Below, piece by piece: positions 8,438-16,367 of a stretch of 64,000 nucleotides of DNA. The notes below the pieces were generated by a model. The model was not told the origin of the DNA and ran no database searches. It saw only the letters and a program-made list of their open reading frames with translations. The DNA lies in NCBI RefSeq assembly GCF_007859325.1, contig NZ_VOHK01000006.1:186001-250000 (forward strand), read 5' to 3'. The position numbers were made by a program, and so were the translations under genes. This DNA is from Luteimonas marina. GTDB taxonomy: Bacteria > Pseudomonadota > Gammaproteobacteria > Xanthomonadales > Xanthomonadaceae. Numbering within the stretch: position 1 is the first letter of the stretch; the number at the start of each line of letters is the position of its first letter.

Positions 8438-10135
8438 TCAGACCGCCGTCACGCGCAGGACTTCGTCGACCGAGGTGACCCCCTGCCAGGCCTTGAGCAG
8501 GCCGTCCTCGCGAAGGAACCGGTAGCCGCGCTCGCGCGCCATGGCACGCAACTGCTGGTGGGTGGCGCCGGCGACCACCGCCTGCTGCATGGCCTCGTCC
8601 ACCGGCACCAGTTCGTAGATGCCGATCCGGCCGCGATAGCCGGTGTGCTGGCACTGCGCGCAGCCGACGGCCTCGTGCCAGCGCGGCGCGGCGTCACCCA
8701 GCACCCTGCCCGCCCAGCCGGCCGCCTCTTCGGCGATGGCCGGCAGCACGTGCGAGGCCGGCTGCGCGCAATGCGGGCACAGCCGCCGCACCAGGCGCTG
8801 CGCCTGCACGCCCTTGATCGGGGTGGCGACCAGGAACGGTTCGACGCCCATGTCGATCAACCGGGTGAAGGCGCCCAGTGCATCGTTGGTGTGCACGGTG
8901 GACAGCACCATGTGGCCGGTCAGGGCGGCCTGGATGGCGATTTCGGCGGTTTCGCGGTCGCGTATCTCACCCACCATGATCACGTCGGGGTCCTGGCGCA
9001 GGATCGAACGCAACACGCTGGCGAAGTTCAGGCCGATGTCGGCGTGGGTCTGGATCTGGGTGATGCCGGGCAGCTGGAATTCGACCGGGTCCTCGACGGT
9101 GATGATCTTCTTCAGCCCGTCGTTGCTCGCCGCGAGCGCGGAATACAGGGTCGTGGACTTGCCCGAACCGGTCGGGCCGGTCACGAGCACGATGCCGTGC
9201 GCTTCGCGCGTCCAGTCCTGCAGGATCCGGAGGTGGTCGGGCGCCATGCCGAGGCGGTCGAGCCCGAGGTCCCTGCGCTCCTTCGGCAGCAGGCGCAGGA
9301 CGATCGATTCGCCATGCACGCCGGGCAGTGCCGACGCACGCACGTCCATCGCCTGTCCACTGGCGCGCACGCTCAGGCGCCCGTCCTGGGGGAGACGGCG
9401 CTCGGCGATGTCCATCCCCGAAATCAGCTTCAGGCGGGAGGCCACGGCATTGAACCGCTCGCGCGGGAGCCGCAGGCGCGTGTAGAGCACACCGTCGATC
9501 CGGAAGCGCACCACGAACTGGTGTTCCTCCGGCTCCAGATGGATGTCCGATGCGCGCTGTTCGACCGCCTGCGACATGAGGCTGTTGACCAGTTCCACCA
9601 CCGGGGCTTCCTCGGCCAGTTCGCGCAGGTGGCGGACGTCGTCGCCGCCCCAGTCCTCTTCGCGTCCGGCATGGGCCAGTGCATCCAGGCTTCGCTCAAG
9701 CGCCTGCGCCGGGACCAGCGCATGGCGGAACTCGCGCAGGGGGAACAAGTAGGCGAGCGTTTCCTGGAGCTCGGGCGCGAGCGGGTCGCGGGCGGTGCAC
9801 CATGCCTGGCCTTCGGCATCCTCCCAGAGCAGGACCCCCTGGTCCTGCATCCAGTCGATCGAGACCTCGGCGCCTTCGGGAATCTTCCATTCGCCGGCCG
9901 ACACGGGCAGCTCCAGGTCCGTGCCCACGACCGGCAAGCCCAGCTGTTCGGCCAGCGCGCCGAGCAACTGGTCCTCCGACAGGGCGCCGATCCGGACCAG
10001 CAAGCTGCCGATGCGCGCGTCCACGCCCTGCTGAAGCTCGAGCGCGCGCTCCAGGTCGACGGGCCTGATGGCACCACGCTGCAGGAGCATTTCACCCAGC
10101 AACGGGAACTTGGTGGAGGGGGCGGTCATGGGCAT
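8438..10135 (-). CDS. gspE: Type II secretion ATPase GspE
   Basis: A 565-residue cytoplasmic ATPase that drives pseudopilus assembly. An N-terminal MshEN/GspE-like region binds the GspL cytoplasmic domain. The core has Walker A GPTGSGKST at 320-328, the Asp box around ITVEDPVE, Walker B IMVGEIRDRETAE and the His box STVHTNDA. A four-cysteine zinc site (CPHC, then CAQC) lies near the C-terminus. The start could be at 10135 or at the ATG two codons later. It is followed by gspF, and the upstream neighbour on the same strand is the wzm permease, 86 bases away, so read-through from wzm is possible. Confidence 0.93.
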   Translation of the reverse strand: MPMTAPSTKFPLLGEMLLQRGAIRPVDLERALELQQGVDARIGSLLVRIGALSEDQLLGALAEQLGLPVVGTDLELPVSAGEWKIPEGAEVSIDWMQDQGVLLWEDAEGQAWCTARDPLAPELQETLAYLFPLREFRHALVPAQALERSLDALAHAGREEDWGGDDVRHLRELAEEAPVVELVNSLMSQAVEQRASDIHLEPEEHQFVVRFRIDGVLYTRLRLPRERFNAVASRLKLISGMDIAERRLPQDGRLSVRASGQAMDVRASALPGVHGESIVLRLLPKERRDLGLDRLGMAPDHLRILQDWTREAHGIVLVTGPTGSGKSTTLYSALAASNDGLKKIITVEDPVEFQLPGITQIQTHADIGLNFASVLRSILRQDPDVIMVGEIRDRETAEIAIQAALTGHMVLSTVHTNDALGAFTRLIDMGVEPFLVATPIKGVQAQRLVRRLCPHCAQPASHVLPAIAEEAAGWAGRVLGDAAPRWHEAVGCAQCQHTGYRGRIGIYELVPVDEAMQQAVVAGATHQQLRAMARERGYRFLREDGLLKAWQGVTSVDEVLRVTAV

Positions 10136-10221
10136 CTGGTTCTGGAATCGCTCCCGGCAGGAGCCTGCGGGCATCTGCCACCATTCTGGCAGACGCGCCA
10201 GCCCGGTGATGAAGCGCCGGC

Positions 10222-11025
10222 CTACAGCAGGTCGGCAAAGCCCCTTCGCAACAGCGAGAAGGCCATCCAGCCAGCCGCCAGGATGCCGCACGCCACCAGC
10301 GCATACGTTCCCAGGGCGAGCGGATCGGGCCAGACGCCGCGCAGCACGCAATCACGGACGGCCTCGGTCGGCCAGCTGATCGGGTTGTAGCGCACCACGC
10401 CGGCCAACGCCTCGGGCACCATGTCCCTCGGGAAGAACACCGTGCCGGTGAACAAGGTCACCATGATCAGCACGCCCACGAACTGGTTGAGATCGCGCAG
10501 GTAGACGCTCAGCGCCGCGACCACCAGCGCCAGGCCGTAGAGCAGGATCAGGTAAGGCAGCAGGACCACCGGCAGGGCCAGCACAGCCAGATGGATGCCC
10601 CTGCCGGACAGCGCATTGACGGCGACCAGGACCGCGAAGCCCAGCACGGCGTGGAACACCGCCGTCCCGATCGGCACGGCCACCAGCACCGGCAGCGGGA
10701 ACACCATCTTGCGCACGAAATTGGCGTTGCGCTGCATCAGCCCGGCGGCCTGCCCCACCGATTCCGCCAGCATGCCGTGCACCAGCAGTCCGGCAAACAG
10801 GTTGATCGTGAATCCGAGATGGTCGTCCTCGGCCAGACCGGGCCAGCGCGCACGGAACACGGCCCCGAACACGAAGCCGTAGACCGCGAGCATCAGCAGC
10901 GGCATCAGCACCGGCCAGATCCGGCCAAGCAGCGTGCCGCGGTAGCGGACGACCAGTTCCTGCATCACCAGCATGCGCCACAATGAAACGTAGCCGGGAA
11001 TGGCGGGAATGCTGCGCGACGTCAT
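10222..11025 (-). CDS. wzm: ABC polysaccharide exporter permease
   Basis: A 267-residue integral membrane protein of the ABC-2 type, with about six hydrophobic segments. MQELVVRYRGTLLGRIWPVL near the N-terminus is the typical amphipathic start of Wzm/TagG permeases. It should pair with the Wzt ATPase at 2346-3626 to export an undecaprenyl-linked polysaccharide. The start at 11025 (MTSRSIPAIPGY) fits family length. Unusually, wzm and wzt are split by 6.6 kb containing gspE, gspF and two other genes. wzm is divergent from gspG. Confidence 0.87.
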   Translation of the reverse strand: MTSRSIPAIPGYVSLWRMLVMQELVVRYRGTLLGRIWPVLMPLLMLAVYGFVFGAVFRARWPGLAEDDHLGFTINLFAGLLVHGMLAESVGQAAGLMQRNANFVRKMVFPLPVLVAVPIGTAVFHAVLGFAVLVAVNALSGRGIHLAVLALPVVLLPYLILLYGLALVVAALSVYLRDLNQFVGVLIMVTLFTGTVFFPRDMVPEALAGVVRYNPISWPTEAVRDCVLRGVWPDPLALGTYALVACGILAAGWMAFSLLRRGFADLL

Positions 11026-11223
11026 CTGCGGACACGTGGAGGGAAGGCTCTCAGGGTAGCAGGTCGCCTTTCCCGGTTTCGCATGGCGGCACCCCGGACC
11101 GGGAAGCGCAGACGATTGAACAGCGAGCAACCGCGACCGCCCACGGGGCCGACCGGGAACGGTCGGCGGGCGCAATTGGTCTAGAATTTCAGTACACCCC
11201 GCAGTCTTCCGGAACTGCCCCCA
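11026..11223. promoter_or_regulatory. Divergent control region between wzm and gspG
   Basis: This 198-base gap must supply promoters for the minus-strand wzm(-gspE-F) unit and for the plus-strand gspG-D operon. On the plus strand TAGAAT at 11182-11187, 37 bases before the gspG ATG, is a good -10 box. No convincing -35 stands 17 bases upstream. I could not identify a minus-strand promoter with confidence. Confidence 0.4.
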
Positions 11224-11700
11224 ATGCCATCACCGCGCCCCGCCCTCCCCGCCCGGCCCATCTCCCGAAACCGTCGCCGCGCCGCCGGTTTCACCCTGCT
11301 GGAGATGATCGTGGTTCTCGTCATCATCGGCCTGATCATGGGCCTGGTGGGTCCCAGGCTCTTCAGCCAGGCCGACAAGGCCAAGGTGCAGACCGCCGAT
11401 ACCCAGGTCCGCATGCTTCGCGGCGCGCTCGAAACGATGCGCCTGGACATCGGCCGGTTCCCGCAACAGGAGGAAGGCCTGCAGTTGCTGACCCAGCCGC
11501 CTTCCGACCAGCGCATCGCTTCGCGCTGGCAGGGACCCTACCTGGACGAGGGCGTTCCCGCCGACCCCTGGGGAAATGCCTACCAGTACTCGCCCCGCGG
11601 TTCCGGGCACCACCCGTTCACGCTGTATTCGTTTGGCGCCGACGGACAGGCGGGGGGCGAAGGCTACGACACGGACATCGGCTTCCTGCCCAACCAATGA
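11224..11700 (+). CDS. gspG: Type II secretion major pseudopilin GspG
   Basis: A 158-residue major pseudopilin. The prepilin peptidase site is G22 followed by FTLLEMIVV, with the conserved Glu at +5. The basic leader is somewhat long at 22 residues. The C-terminal part has the PADPWGNAYQY and FTLYSFGADGQ segments that form the calcium-binding loop of GspG proteins. It opens the plus-strand operon G-H-I-J-K-L-M-C/N-D and overlaps gspH by 4 bases (ATGA). Confidence 0.95.
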   Translation: MPSPRPALPARPISRNRRRAAGFTLLEMIVVLVIIGLIMGLVGPRLFSQADKAKVQTADTQVRMLRGALETMRLDIGRFPQQEEGLQLLTQPPSDQRIASRWQGPYLDEGVPADPWGNAYQYSPRGSGHHPFTLYSFGADGQAGGEGYDTDIGFLPNQ

Positions 11701-12164
11701 ACCGGCAACGCGGCTATACGCTGCTGGAGATGGTGGTGGTGATCGCGCTGATCGCGCTCGCGACGGCGATGGTCGCCCCGGGCGGGTACCGGATGATCGC
11801 GAGCTGGAGCGAGGCCAGCGAGGTCGAAGGCGCGCTGAAGTCGATCGCCTCGCTGCCGCTGCGGGCGCGCGAGGAAGGACGCGACCTGCGCTTCAGGCCC
11901 GATCGGTCGGATGCGGACCAGGTCCGGGTGTTCCGCGCCAGTGGCGCCGCCGGCGCGCAGGGGCAGCCGCCGGAGCAGGATGACGCCGGATTGCTCGGCC
12001 TTCCGGAAGGCTGGTCGCTGAAGTTCGAAGACCCGCTCGTCGTCCGCGCCGGTGGCGCGTGCTCGGGGAGCCGCGGCACGCTGGTGACGACGCGCCAGTC
12101 CATCGGGATCGAGATCGAGGCCCCGTTCTGCAGGGTGCGCAGGCTGGATCCGGACGGGACATGA
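11697..12164 (+). CDS. gspH: Type II secretion minor pseudopilin GspH
   Basis: A 155-residue minor pseudopilin of the pseudopilus tip. It starts inside the gspG stop (ATGA) and has a very short leader MNRQRG followed by YTLLEMVVV, the methylation/cleavage motif with Glu at +5. The C-terminal domain has two cysteines, consistent with a GspH-like globular fold. Its stop overlaps the gspI start in the same way. Confidence 0.9.
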   Translation: MNRQRGYTLLEMVVVIALIALATAMVAPGGYRMIASWSEASEVEGALKSIASLPLRAREEGRDLRFRPDRSDADQVRVFRASGAAGAQGQPPEQDDAGLLGLPEGWSLKFEDPLVVRAGGACSGSRGTLVTTRQSIGIEIEAPFCRVRRLDPDGT

Positions 12165-12604
12165 GCACGCGCCGGCGCCGACGCCTTGCACGGGCCAGGG
12201 GATTCACGCTGCTGGAAGCGATCGTGGCGATGGTGATCATGGCCTCGTCCCTCCTCGCCCTGTACGGCTGGCTCTCGGCGAACACCATCTCGCTCAATCG
12301 GGCACAGGCCCAGCTGCGATCGATCGAGGACGCCCGTACCGCGCTGTCGATCATCGATACCGTCAATCCCACGGACGAACCCTCGGGGCAGCGGGAAGTC
12401 GGCCCGCTGGAGGTGCGCTGGAGCTCGAAGTCAGTCGAGGGCCAACGCCCGGGAATCAGCAGCGCCGGCATGCCGACGCAGTTCGATCATGAGTTGTTCG
12501 AGCTAGCCGTGGAGGTCCTGCGCGATGGCCGCAGCGTCCGCGGATTCAGCGTCCGCAAGGCCGGATGGGTCGCGTCCCGGGCATTCAACCCCGAGGAAGA
12601 CTGA
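12161..12604 (+). CDS. gspI: Type II secretion minor pseudopilin GspI
   Basis: A 147-residue minor pseudopilin. The leader MSTRRRRRLARARG is strongly basic and is cleaved before FTLLEAIVAMVIM. GspI interacts with GspJ and GspK at the pseudopilus tip in studied systems. The start at 12161 overlaps the gspH stop; the open frame reaches further upstream but lacks any reason for an earlier start. gspJ follows after 1 base. Confidence 0.9.
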   Translation: MSTRRRRRLARARGFTLLEAIVAMVIMASSLLALYGWLSANTISLNRAQAQLRSIEDARTALSIIDTVNPTDEPSGQREVGPLEVRWSSKSVEGQRPGISSAGMPTQFDHELFELAVEVLRDGRSVRGFSVRKAGWVASRAFNPEED

Positions 12605-12605
12605 G

Positions 12606-13187
12606 GTGCCGAAACTGCAGTCGGGGCTGACGCTGCTCGAGATGATCGTGGTGCTCATGATCGCCGGGATGGCGCTCGCGCTCGGTTTCCAGTCGCTGGG
12701 ACAATGGCGCCGGGCGGACACCGCCATTTCCTCGATGACGGGGCAGGCCCGGCAGGCCGTCCTGACCCAGCATTGGCTGCACGACTCGGTCCGCAGCCTG
12801 ACGCCCGTGGAGGACGTGCCGTTCCAGGGAACCGACTCCGCCTTGTCGGGGATCAGCCTCAATCCGACGTTGTCCTCGCAGGGCGGCGCCACGTCGGTCG
12901 CCTGGAGGATCGAACAGGCATCCGACGGAACGAGCCTGGTGCTCGACGAGCAGGGAACCGCCACCACCATGGCCCTGCCCGGCGTCGTCTCCGCCCACTT
13001 CGCCTATTACGACCCGGAGGGCAAGGAGTCCGCGCAGTGGCCGCCCCCTCTCGGTGTCGCCGATGCGCTTCCGATGAGCGTCGCGCTGTTCATGACCACG
13101 CACACGGGCGACATCCGTGTCTGGGGAACGTCCATTGCCGGCATCCGCAATCCCGTCGTCACCCTCTATGAGCTTGAACGGGACTAG
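12606..13187 (+). CDS. gspJ: Type II secretion minor pseudopilin GspJ
   Basis: A 193-residue minor pseudopilin that starts at a GTG. The choice rests on a strong GAGGAAG ribosome site a few bases upstream and on the resulting short leader (residues 1-7, ending SG). This is cleaved before LTLLEMIVVLMI with Glu at +5. Length and gene position match GspJ. Its 3' end overlaps the start of gspK by 20 bases. Confidence 0.9.
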   Translation: MPKLQSGLTLLEMIVVLMIAGMALALGFQSLGQWRRADTAISSMTGQARQAVLTQHWLHDSVRSLTPVEDVPFQGTDSALSGISLNPTLSSQGGATSVAWRIEQASDGTSLVLDEQGTATTMALPGVVSAHFAYYDPEGKESAQWPPPLGVADALPMSVALFMTTHTGDIRVWGTSIAGIRNPVVTLYELERD

Positions 13188-14241
13188 CCGCACCGCGCAG
13201 CAGGGCGGTTTCGTCCTGGTCGTGGTGCTGGCACTGCTGGTGGTGTTGACGCTGCTCGCGGGCATGGTCGCGCTGTCCGGGAGCCGCGCGATCGCCGAGG
13301 CCCAGCGCGAGGTCGACCAGTTCCAGAGCGACCTGGACATGCTGTCCACGCGCGAAAGCGTGTTGTTCATGTATGCCACGCAACACCGGAACGTCGGCGG
13401 CCTCGTCCCGGAGTTCCGGCCCGCCTATACCAGCGCGATGCTCGACGACGATACCGACGGCATCACCAGCCTGCCCACGGGCAACGAGATCAAGCTCGAT
13501 GGCACGGCCTACAAGGGGCTGGGCGACGTGTACTTCTCCCTGCAGGACGACAACGGCCTGGTGAACATCAACTGGGCGCAGGACGTTCTCCGGAACGCCT
13601 TCTACGCCTACTTCGGGGCGCCCGCGCAGGAATGGAACGCGCTCGATGCCAAGCGGCTCGATTACCAGGATCCCGACTCCCTCCATCGCCTCAACGGCGC
13701 CGAAGCGCCGGAGTACGCCAAGGCCGGATTGCCACCGCCGCCCAACAGGACCGTGTCCACGCCCCTCGAGTTCCGCCGCATCCTGCAGTGGCACGACCTG
13801 CTCGAGGGCACCCCGGACGACGCGCTGGTGGGCATGCTGACGCTGTCCAGGACGACCTCGCTCAACCTGAACACGGCGCCGGCGGATGTCCTCGCGATGC
13901 TCCCCGGCATGGATGCGGAGCAGGCCGGACGGATGGTGGACCTGCGCCGCAGGATCCCCTTCACCACCGTCTATCAGGCCATGCAGGCGTTCCCGATCGC
14001 GCCCATGGTGCAGGAAAACCTGACACTCTTTCCAAAGAATTCGGGAAACCTTATTCTATGGAATCGCCATTTCGGGACCAGGCATGCCGTCCACTGGACC
14101 CTGACCCCCATGCAGATCGGCGGTGCCCCCTGGCACATCGATTACGAGGTCACCCTGCCACGTGACAACAAGTCCGGTGAAGCCATGGCTGAAACGCCTG
14201 CAACGCCGATTCTCGCCCCGCAGGATCCGACTGGGGATTGA
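13168..14241 (+). CDS. gspK: Type II secretion pseudopilus tip protein GspK
   Basis: A 357-residue large minor pseudopilin that caps the tip. The leader MSLNGTSRTAQQGG is followed by FVLVVVLALLVVLTLL. The +5 position is Val, not Glu, as is normal for GspK. The large periplasmic domain contains the SLNLNTAPADVLAMLPGM helix-hairpin-helix-like segment typical of the family. The start at 13168 overlaps gspJ by 20 bases; a 5'-extended frame is open but would add a non-prepilin leader. The end overlaps the start region of gspL. Confidence 0.9.
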   Translation: MSLNGTSRTAQQGGFVLVVVLALLVVLTLLAGMVALSGSRAIAEAQREVDQFQSDLDMLSTRESVLFMYATQHRNVGGLVPEFRPAYTSAMLDDDTDGITSLPTGNEIKLDGTAYKGLGDVYFSLQDDNGLVNINWAQDVLRNAFYAYFGAPAQEWNALDAKRLDYQDPDSLHRLNGAEAPEYAKAGLPPPPNRTVSTPLEFRRILQWHDLLEGTPDDALVGMLTLSRTTSLNLNTAPADVLAMLPGMDAEQAGRMVDLRRRIPFTTVYQAMQAFPIAPMVQENLTLFPKNSGNLILWNRHFGTRHAVHWTLTPMQIGGAPWHIDYEVTLPRDNKSGEAMAETPATPILAPQDPTGD

Positions 14242-15271
14242 GGCCAACGAGCGACTCGAAGGCGGTGAAAGCAATCAACTGCTGTGCTTCGTCGGACGCG
14301 AGTTGTGCCTGTTCACGACAATCGACGCCAGCAAGGTCCCCGAGAAGCAGCGCGATGCTTTCGTTTCGCTGGGGGTGAAGCGCGCGGCGCCGTTTCCCGA
14401 CCCCGACTACGGCATCGCCTGGACCGGTGATCGCCACGCAAGCGTGTGGTTCTGGTCGCGCTCCCGGGCACTCGAAAGGCTCGGGAATGAAGCCGCCGGC
14501 AAACGGCTCAGGTTCACTCCCGAAGCCCTCCATGTGGGCTCCCCCGCCGAAGATGAGGCACAGCTTCTGGCGCTGGCCAGCGGTTGCGAGGGGCGCGTCT
14601 GGAAGCAGGGTCGACTCGTCGCCAGTCGCTGGTGGGCCGGGATTCCGGCGGCGGCCGCCTGGCAGGCGTTCATGAGGAGCGCGGGACTGCCTCCGGCCGG
14701 GGTGCCCGTGCCGATGGACGCCCTGATCGCGCCGGCCAGTTGGGCGGGTTCCGGGAATCGGGGCGGAAGGCTGTCGGGGCTGTCGCTGTCCGGGATCGAT
14801 GCCTATCTGCCGCGGGCCGCGATGGTCGTTGCCGCGCTGGCGCTCGTGGTCTACGCGTTCCAGGCCGGCAGCATCGCCCGCAACCTGTTCGATGCCTGGA
14901 GCGCGGAGCGCCGGGCGCAGGACCTGGACGCCCCCATCAAGCGCATCCTGGATGCCCGCGAGGCCGCGGACGCCAATGCGGCGGGCGTCGAGGGTTTGCT
15001 CGCGCTCAGGCCGGGGCGGCCACAATTGGAACTCATGGCGGAGGTCGCGCGGCTCATTCCGCAGAAGGGCTGGGAGGTCCGACGCTGGAATCAGCCAACT
15101 CCCGACCGCCTGGAACTCACGTTGCACCTGCCCGATGCCAATCCGGAACAGTTGGTCTCGGCGTGGGAAGCGTCGTCCCTGTTCCACGAAGTCACCACCG
15201 ACATCCAGCCTGGCGGCAACACGATCGTGGTGCGGGCCGCCATCCGGCCAAGCTTTGGAAGCGTACCGTGA
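14162..15271 (+). CDS. gspL: Type II secretion assembly-platform protein GspL
   Basis: A 369-residue bitopic inner-membrane protein that links the GspE ATPase to the platform. An N-terminal cytoplasmic actin-like domain is followed by one membrane helix at about 218-236 (AAMVVAALALVVYAF) and a small periplasmic domain. Length and order fit the Xanthomonas-type GspL. The start is uncertain: GTG at 14162 is used, but GTG at 14177 or a start further upstream inside gspK is possible. Its stop overlaps the GTG of gspM. Confidence 0.85.
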   Translation: MTTSPVKPWLKRLQRRFSPRRIRLGIEANERLEGGESNQLLCFVGRELCLFTTIDASKVPEKQRDAFVSLGVKRAAPFPDPDYGIAWTGDRHASVWFWSRSRALERLGNEAAGKRLRFTPEALHVGSPAEDEAQLLALASGCEGRVWKQGRLVASRWWAGIPAAAAWQAFMRSAGLPPAGVPVPMDALIAPASWAGSGNRGGRLSGLSLSGIDAYLPRAAMVVAALALVVYAFQAGSIARNLFDAWSAERRAQDLDAPIKRILDAREAADANAAGVEGLLALRPGRPQLELMAEVARLIPQKGWEVRRWNQPTPDRLELTLHLPDANPEQLVSAWEASSLFHEVTTDIQPGGNTIVVRAAIRPSFGSVP

Positions 15272-15861
15272 AGCGCGCGCTCGATCCGCACATCGCCAAT
15301 CTCCGCAGCCAACTGGATGCGTCGCCCTGGCTCGTCTGGGCCTTGGCGCTGATCGTGCTGCTCGCGCTGTTCTTCCTCGCGCAGGGACTGGAGACGTTGC
15401 GTGCGAAGGCGCAGGACAATGCGATCGATGCCGAAGTCAAGCTTCGGCAAATCCAGGCGCTCCAGGGCCAGGACGTGTGGATGGAACGGGAAAAGGAGTC
15501 AGCCGAACTGTTGGCGAACCTGCGCGCCGAGATTCCGATCGTTTCCACCCCGGGCCTTGCCCAGGCTTCGTTCCAGAGCTGGTTGAACGACCTTTCCGCA
15601 AGCGCATCGGGCGCCAGCAATTCCCGCGTCAACGTCGACAGTGCCGCAACCGTCGAGGGCATGCCTGGCCTGATTCGGGTCAGTGGGACGCTCAGCGCCG
15701 GGATGCCGCCGCGCCAGGCCCTCAACATCGTCCGGCTGATCGAAAGTTCCACCAACCTGGTGCTGATCGAGACGCTCGACATCCGCAACGACGCCAACAA
15801 GATCCTCACGGTCCGGGTGAATGCCTATTACCAGTTGCCCGCCGGGGAGCAAGCCCCATGA
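15268..15861 (+). CDS. gspM: Type II secretion protein GspM
   Basis: A 197-residue bitopic protein that partners GspL. It starts at a GTG overlapping the gspL stop (GTGA). A short cytoplasmic N-terminus is followed by one membrane helix at about 21-39 (WLVWALALIVLLALFFLAQ), a helical linker and a periplasmic ferredoxin-like domain. The stop overlaps the next gene as ATGA, continuing the tight coupling of the operon. Confidence 0.88.
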   Translation: MKRALDPHIANLRSQLDASPWLVWALALIVLLALFFLAQGLETLRAKAQDNAIDAEVKLRQIQALQGQDVWMEREKESAELLANLRAEIPIVSTPGLAQASFQSWLNDLSASASGASNSRVNVDSAATVEGMPGLIRVSGTLSAGMPPRQALNIVRLIESSTNLVLIETLDIRNDANKILTVRVNAYYQLPAGEQAP

Positions 15862-16367
15862 TCCGCAGGCTTCCGGTATGGGCGTGGATGTCCGCCTGCG
15901 CCGCAACGGGCCTGGCCCTGGGTGTCGCATGGCCCCCCCCGCCGATTCCGAAGGCGCGGGGCGCCGAGGGGGAATGGACCCTGCCTGACGCCCGGACACT
16001 GGCAAGATTCTCCGCGGACAACTACAAGCAGGCCACCGGCTCCGTCCAGTGGGGTGACAACGCCGCGGAAGGTGCCCAGAGCCAGGCATGGCGCCTTGCG
16101 GGCTTCCTGCTCACCTCTCCCGACAGCACGGCGTTGATCGAGACCGTGGGCACGCGGGGGGTCAAGGCCAAGGTCGTGCATGCCAAGCCGGGGGATGCCT
16201 TGCCCGATGGTGCCCGCCTGCTGGCCATCAACGGCGACAAGATCACCTCGGAACTCGATGGCTGCAAATCGGTCCGCCAGCTTTACCGGAAACTGCCGAT
16301 CAGTCGATCGGGGGAATGCGATGCGACTGCAGCCCCGCCCGAGAACCAAGAGAAATCCACGAAATGA
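15858..16367 (+). CDS. Type II secretion GspC-like (XpsN-type) inner-membrane protein
   Basis: A 169-residue bitopic protein in the position of xpsN of Xanthomonas, which acts as the GspC partner of the secretin. It has a single N-terminal membrane segment and a Pro-rich linker. A periplasmic domain from about residue 45 to 150, containing SQAWRLAGFLL and LPDGARLLAINGDKI, resembles the GspC homology region. Two cysteines lie in the C-terminal part. It lacks the PDZ or coiled-coil end of long GspC proteins. It overlaps gspM and gspD by 4 bases each. Confidence 0.75.
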   Translation: MIRRLPVWAWMSACAATGLALGVAWPPPPIPKARGAEGEWTLPDARTLARFSADNYKQATGSVQWGDNAAEGAQSQAWRLAGFLLTSPDSTALIETVGTRGVKAKVVHAKPGDALPDGARLLAINGDKITSELDGCKSVRQLYRKLPISRSGECDATAAPPENQEKSTK

